From NCBI GenBank assembly GCA_044376615.1, contig JBILKO010000065.1, positions 1 through 14,120 on the forward strand: DNA of 14,120 nucleotides, given 5' to 3'. A program made the position numbers and the translations under genes. Positions 12,055 to 14,120 of this stretch are shown one piece after another. The notes beneath the pieces were generated by a model. The model was not told the DNA's origin and did no database searches. It was given only the letters and a program-made list of their open reading frames with translations. How positions within the stretch are numbered: the first letter of the stretch is position 1; every line of letters starts with the position of its first letter. The DNA comes from CAISGS01 sp044376615. Its GTDB lineage: Bacteria; Pseudomonadota; Alphaproteobacteria; Caulobacterales; Caulobacteraceae.

Positions 12055-13371
12055 CTATTGCGCCGCCCTTAGTGGCACCACCTGCCCGCCATCCTCACGC
12101 CCGGCCATCTGCGCCGCGATCCGCCCGGCAACCCTATTTGCGGCCCCGGTCAGGACACTATCGACCGCGTGAATGTATCTGGACGTTATTCCGCCAACGC
12201 TGTGACCGATCAGGGCACCAATCGTGATTTCAGTTAGGCCAAGATCACCGCCGGTGCTGGCGTAAGCGTGGCGAAGCCCATGGGGCGTTAGGCCCGCTAG
12301 CAATGCTGCATCGTCAGGCGCGGCGCGCTCAATGATCCGTGCCCAAGCTTTTGGCAGACCTAGATAGGGCGTGGCGAAATTGCCTTCGGTTTGCGAGTAA
12401 AACACAAATGGCCCTGTGCGACTTAGCGAGGCCAAAAGGGCCATGGCCTCAGCCCCCAAGGGGCGCACACTTTCGCCGGTCTTTGTTTCGACAAGCCGTA
12501 AGGTCTGGTTTTGAAAATCCACCTCTGGCCATTTCAGATTGACGATTTCGCCGCGCCTGCAACCGGTCAAGGCCAGAAGCCGGATAGCCACAACTGCCTG
12601 CCAAGGTTCCCCAGCAGCTTTAGCGACTTCAAGCGCTCGACCAAGCGCCGCGTATTGTTCGGGGCTAAGGCGCACGATCCGCTTTTGGTCCGGGTCCGTT
12701 GCCACCCCATGCGCCGGGTTCGTCTGAATTAGGCCATTTTTGACCGCATAGGTGAGAATCCCGCTCAAGAGGCCATGGGTTCGCGTTGCCGCGCCCGGAC
12801 CACCTGTAACCCGCAACCGGCCCCTTGGCTTTGCAACCGCCCCCTTTGCCGGTTTGCCGCCACTCTTTACAGCCTCGACAAACTTTACAATGTCCGCGCG
12901 GGTTAGGTCCCTAACTCTAATTTGGCCCAAATGCGGGATGATATGATGCAAAATTCGGCCGCGATCCGAAGCCAGCGTTGACGGCTTTTTACGGCGCTTG
13001 AGCCGGTCCAGGACTAGACCCTTTTCGGCCCCCTCTAGGTACTGCGCGCAAAACTCAGCGACCGTTGCCGCTTTCCGCGCTTCGGTAATGTCCTGCGCTG
13101 GGTCATTGCCTTTTGCGACTTCGGTAAGAATAATCCGCGCTTTGTCACGCGCTGTTTCTGGCGTCCAGCCTGCGCCGTGACCGCCAATCGTGACCCGACC
13201 GGAGCGTTTACGGTGTTTGGTCTTGTACTGGACGATATAGGTTTTTGATCCGGTTGCCTTGGTGCGAACGCCGAAGCCCTTGATTTCACTATCAAAAAAA
13301 ACCTGATCCTTATCCGTCGGCAATGCATCGACGACTTTCTTGGTTAGCTTGATCGTGCTTAGCTTTGGCAC
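12055..13371 (-). CDS. int: Tyrosine-type integrase (DUF4102 arm-binding type)
   Basis: 438-residue site-specific recombinase that integrates and excises the element at tRNA-Arg. The N-terminal DUF4102-like arm domain is about 1-95 (FFDSEIKGFGVRTKATGSKTYIVQYK), followed by a core-binding domain. Catalytic residues seen: Arg272 in LTGCRRGEI, Lys297 in VETKTGE, His364 and Arg367 in HGLRH, His390 in LIGHS and nucleophile Tyr399 in SRYIHAV, so the active site is complete. GTG start at 13371 with GGGGA upstream. It sits 187 bases from the right attachment core and reads inward, as usual for tRNA-targeting islands. Promoter and candidate arm sites lie in 13372-13558. Confidence 0.95.
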   Translation of the reverse strand: MPKLSTIKLTKKVVDALPTDKDQVFFDSEIKGFGVRTKATGSKTYIVQYKTKHRKRSGRVTIGGHGAGWTPETARDKARIILTEVAKGNDPAQDITEARKAATVAEFCAQYLEGAEKGLVLDRLKRRKKPSTLASDRGRILHHIIPHLGQIRVRDLTRADIVKFVEAVKSGGKPAKGAVAKPRGRLRVTGGPGAATRTHGLLSGILTYAVKNGLIQTNPAHGVATDPDQKRIVRLSPEQYAALGRALEVAKAAGEPWQAVVAIRLLALTGCRRGEIVNLKWPEVDFQNQTLRLVETKTGESVRPLGAEAMALLASLSRTGPFVFYSQTEGNFATPYLGLPKAWARIIERAAPDDAALLAGLTPHGLRHAYASTGGDLGLTEITIGALIGHSVGGITSRYIHAVDSVLTGAANRVAGRIAAQMAGREDGGQVVPLRAAQ

Positions 13372-13409
13372 ACGCGTCCCCTATAGGCAGGCTAACCGCC
13401 CCCGATAAT

Positions 13410-13435
13410 CGGTAAGCTAGCGGTAAGCAAAAGGC
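13410..13435 (+). repeat. Right copy of end repeat B with two GGTAAGC boxes
   Basis: Identical to 4926-4951 over 26 bases, in the same orientation. It lies upstream of the integrase start, so integrase binding here could also regulate its own transcription. A single extra CGGTAAG is at 13529-13535, and a perfect palindrome GGTAATTACC at 13446-13455. Confidence 0.6.
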
Positions 13436-13484
13436 GTCAAATCAGGGTAATTACCGAGAATGACCATTGCCTTCTTATTATGCC

Positions 13485-13508
13485 TAAAACCGAGTAATTT
13501 CAAGCCTT
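13485..13508 (+). repeat. Right copy of end repeat A
   Basis: 24 bases with 21 identical to 4860-4883, sharing AAAAC, AGTA and TTTCAAGCCTT. It lies 50 bases before the right attachment core, whereas the left copy is only 3 bases from its core, so the arms are asymmetric. Confidence 0.55.
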
Positions 13509-13558
13509 GAGTAACCCATGGGAACAATCGGTAAGAACGAGAAAGCACCTATCCTCTA

Positions 13559-13605
13559 CCCTCCGAAGGCAAAGGTCACACGTTCGAATCGTGTCGGGTG
13601 CGCCA
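13559..13605 (+). repeat. attR core: displaced 3' part of tRNA-Arg
   Basis: 47 bases identical to 4811-4857. It lacks the acceptor 5' strand and D-arm, so it is not a functional tRNA gene. The bases after CCA, with T-rich sequence (TTTTC then AATAAAAAAC), look like the original downstream end of the tRNA transcript. Confidence 0.95.
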
Positions 13606-13993
13606 TTTTCTCAATAAAAAACAATAACATAAAAATCAGAAGACTCCGCCGTTCTCGTCAGTTTTTATTTGGATACCACCTGGATACCACATTTTTCAGC
13701 TCGAATCAGGTCGGGGACTTTGTGCTTTTGTGTTTCGAAGCGTGGCGGAACGTTTCAACCAACCAAGCCATCAAGGTTCACGTTCAATCCTCGCGTGTCA
13801 TTTCAGAGGTGGCACAAGCCCCAAGGCCCGAGGCCGATCAAGAGTGGCAAGCAAAGCTAGCTTCACAATGAGTGGCGATTGTTCTGCCATCTAGAATTTG
13901 GGTCATCAGGAATCGGAGCTATTTCCGGCAATCATCCTTGGTTGGACAAGGCGTGAACCCAAAAAATATCATTACAAGATTCACAACAAAGCA
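13606..13993. other. 388-base region between attR and the IS66-type element; no recognisable gene
   Basis: Contains an 11-bp tandem repeat, TGGATACCACC then TGGATACCACA (13670-13691). A plus-strand open frame across attR ends at 13871 (DQEWQAKLASQ), but I find no domain in it and it starts inside the element, so I do not call it a gene. Lower GC than the chromosome left of the tRNA, suggesting older mobile-element debris. Confidence 0.6.
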
Positions 13994-14120
13994 GTAAGCG
14001 TCCGGCCTGACACACCTTGACCGCTCAGACGGTTTTTCCGACGGCAACGGGCTTCCAGTTCCACGGCAACAGTTCGTAGAGGCGCTTGTTGGGATGGTCA
14101 TCGATGCGGGGAAGGATGTC
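13994..14120 (-). mobile_element. IS66-family insertion sequence, one end only
   Basis: GTAAGCG at 13994-14000 matches the typical terminus of IS66-family inverted repeats. It is followed 25 bases later by the stop of a transposase whose C-terminus matches IS66 TnpC. The rest of the element lies beyond the window. Neither the other inverted repeat nor the 8-bp target duplication can be checked here. Confidence 0.75.
14025..14120 (-). CDS. tnpC: IS66-family transposase (TnpC), C-terminal end only
   Basis: 31 codons and the stop: DILPRIDDHPNKRLYELLPW, then NWKPVAVGKTV. The HPNKRLYELLPW stretch is the conserved IS66 transposase C-terminal tail. The catalytic DDE part would be to the right of the window. 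Transcription runs leftward toward the insertion-sequence end at 13994. Confidence 0.8.
   Translation of the reverse strand, partial: DILPRIDDHPNKRLYELLPWNWKPVAVGKTV

Larger units (their letters stand above)
4811..13605. mobile_element. tRNA-Arg-integrated element, about 8.75 kb (PICI-like or replicative integrative element)
   Basis: The element is bounded by a perfect 47-bp direct repeat that covers the anticodon loop to the CCA end of tRNA-Arg. It carries a tyrosine integrase beside the right repeat, probable arm sites at both ends, an XRE repressor, an AlpA-like regulator and a primase/helicase replication module. The unit distance between repeats is 8748 bases. The order integrase, AlpA-like, primase, helicase is reminiscent of phage-inducible chromosomal islands and P4-like satellites (established architecture). 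No structural, packaging or conjugation gene is seen, so satellite status is inference. Both insertion junctions are intact, so excision appears possible. Confidence 0.9.

Noticed and set aside
13559..13605. Second tRNA-Arg gene
   Set aside because: Only the part from the anticodon loop to CCA is present; the acceptor 5' strand and D-arm are missing.
13518..13871. 117-codon plus-strand open frame across the right attachment site
   Set aside because: It reads through the tRNA fragment and promoter-like sequence, has no domain and no good Shine-Dalgarno.

Overview
The window looks like a piece of a high-GC alphaproteobacterial chromosome. The evidence is the GC-rich codon use of the flanking genes (polA, an ABC ATPase, a CHCC zinc-finger protein), a perfect alphaproteobacterial-type LexA box (GTTC-N7-GTTC) at 800-814, and the protein families present. 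I cannot assign a genus from sequence alone.

Region 1 (1-4857) is chromosomal backbone with a restriction-modification insertion. The 5' part of polA leaves the window on the minus strand. Next come a DNA cytosine-C5 methyltransferase and a NaeI-like type II restriction endonuclease (841-2728); the LexA-type site lies just before the methyltransferase start. They are followed by a small TFIIB-type zinc-ribbon protein, a CHCC zinc-finger protein (minus), an ABC-transporter ATPase with no permease beside it, and tRNA-Arg(CCG) at 4781-4857.

Region 2 (4811-13605) is an integrated element of about 8.75 kb. Its ends are a 47-bp perfect direct repeat: the 3' part of the tRNA gene (4811-4857) recurs at 13559-13605, next to a tyrosine integrase (13371-12055, minus). 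Two further direct-repeat families inside both ends look like integrase arm sites. The left arm carries plus-strand genes: two small membrane proteins, a 99-aa and a 168-aa unknown protein, and a minus-strand XRE repressor with palindromic operators. The long minus-strand arm carries the integrase, a 292-aa HTH-ending protein that stops inside an intrinsic terminator, an AlpA/excisionase-like protein, an 89-aa protein, a primase-fold fragment, a large Toprim-DUF927 helicase, a two-helix membrane protein and a very short DUF5681-like protein. The order integrase, AlpA-like, primase, helicase resembles phage-satellite (PICI-like) or other small self-replicating integrative elements. No capsid, terminase or conjugation gene is visible.

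Two non-coding blocks lie in the element. One (about 7723-7807) has 8-bp iterons in opposite orientations around an AT-rich stretch and is a good replication-origin candidate. The other (about 6852-7211) is the most unusual feature of the window. It is a series of roughly 34-bp units, each containing a 10-bp word written twice in tandem. The word differs from unit to unit but largely agrees within a unit, and each pair is preceded by a GC-rich box. I do not recognise this arrangement.

Region 3 (13606-14120) is beyond the right attachment site. It holds no recognisable gene until an IS66-family element starts at 13994; only the last 31 codons of its transposase are inside the window. An 11-bp tandem repeat at 13670-13691 may be a trace of another element that used the same tRNA site.
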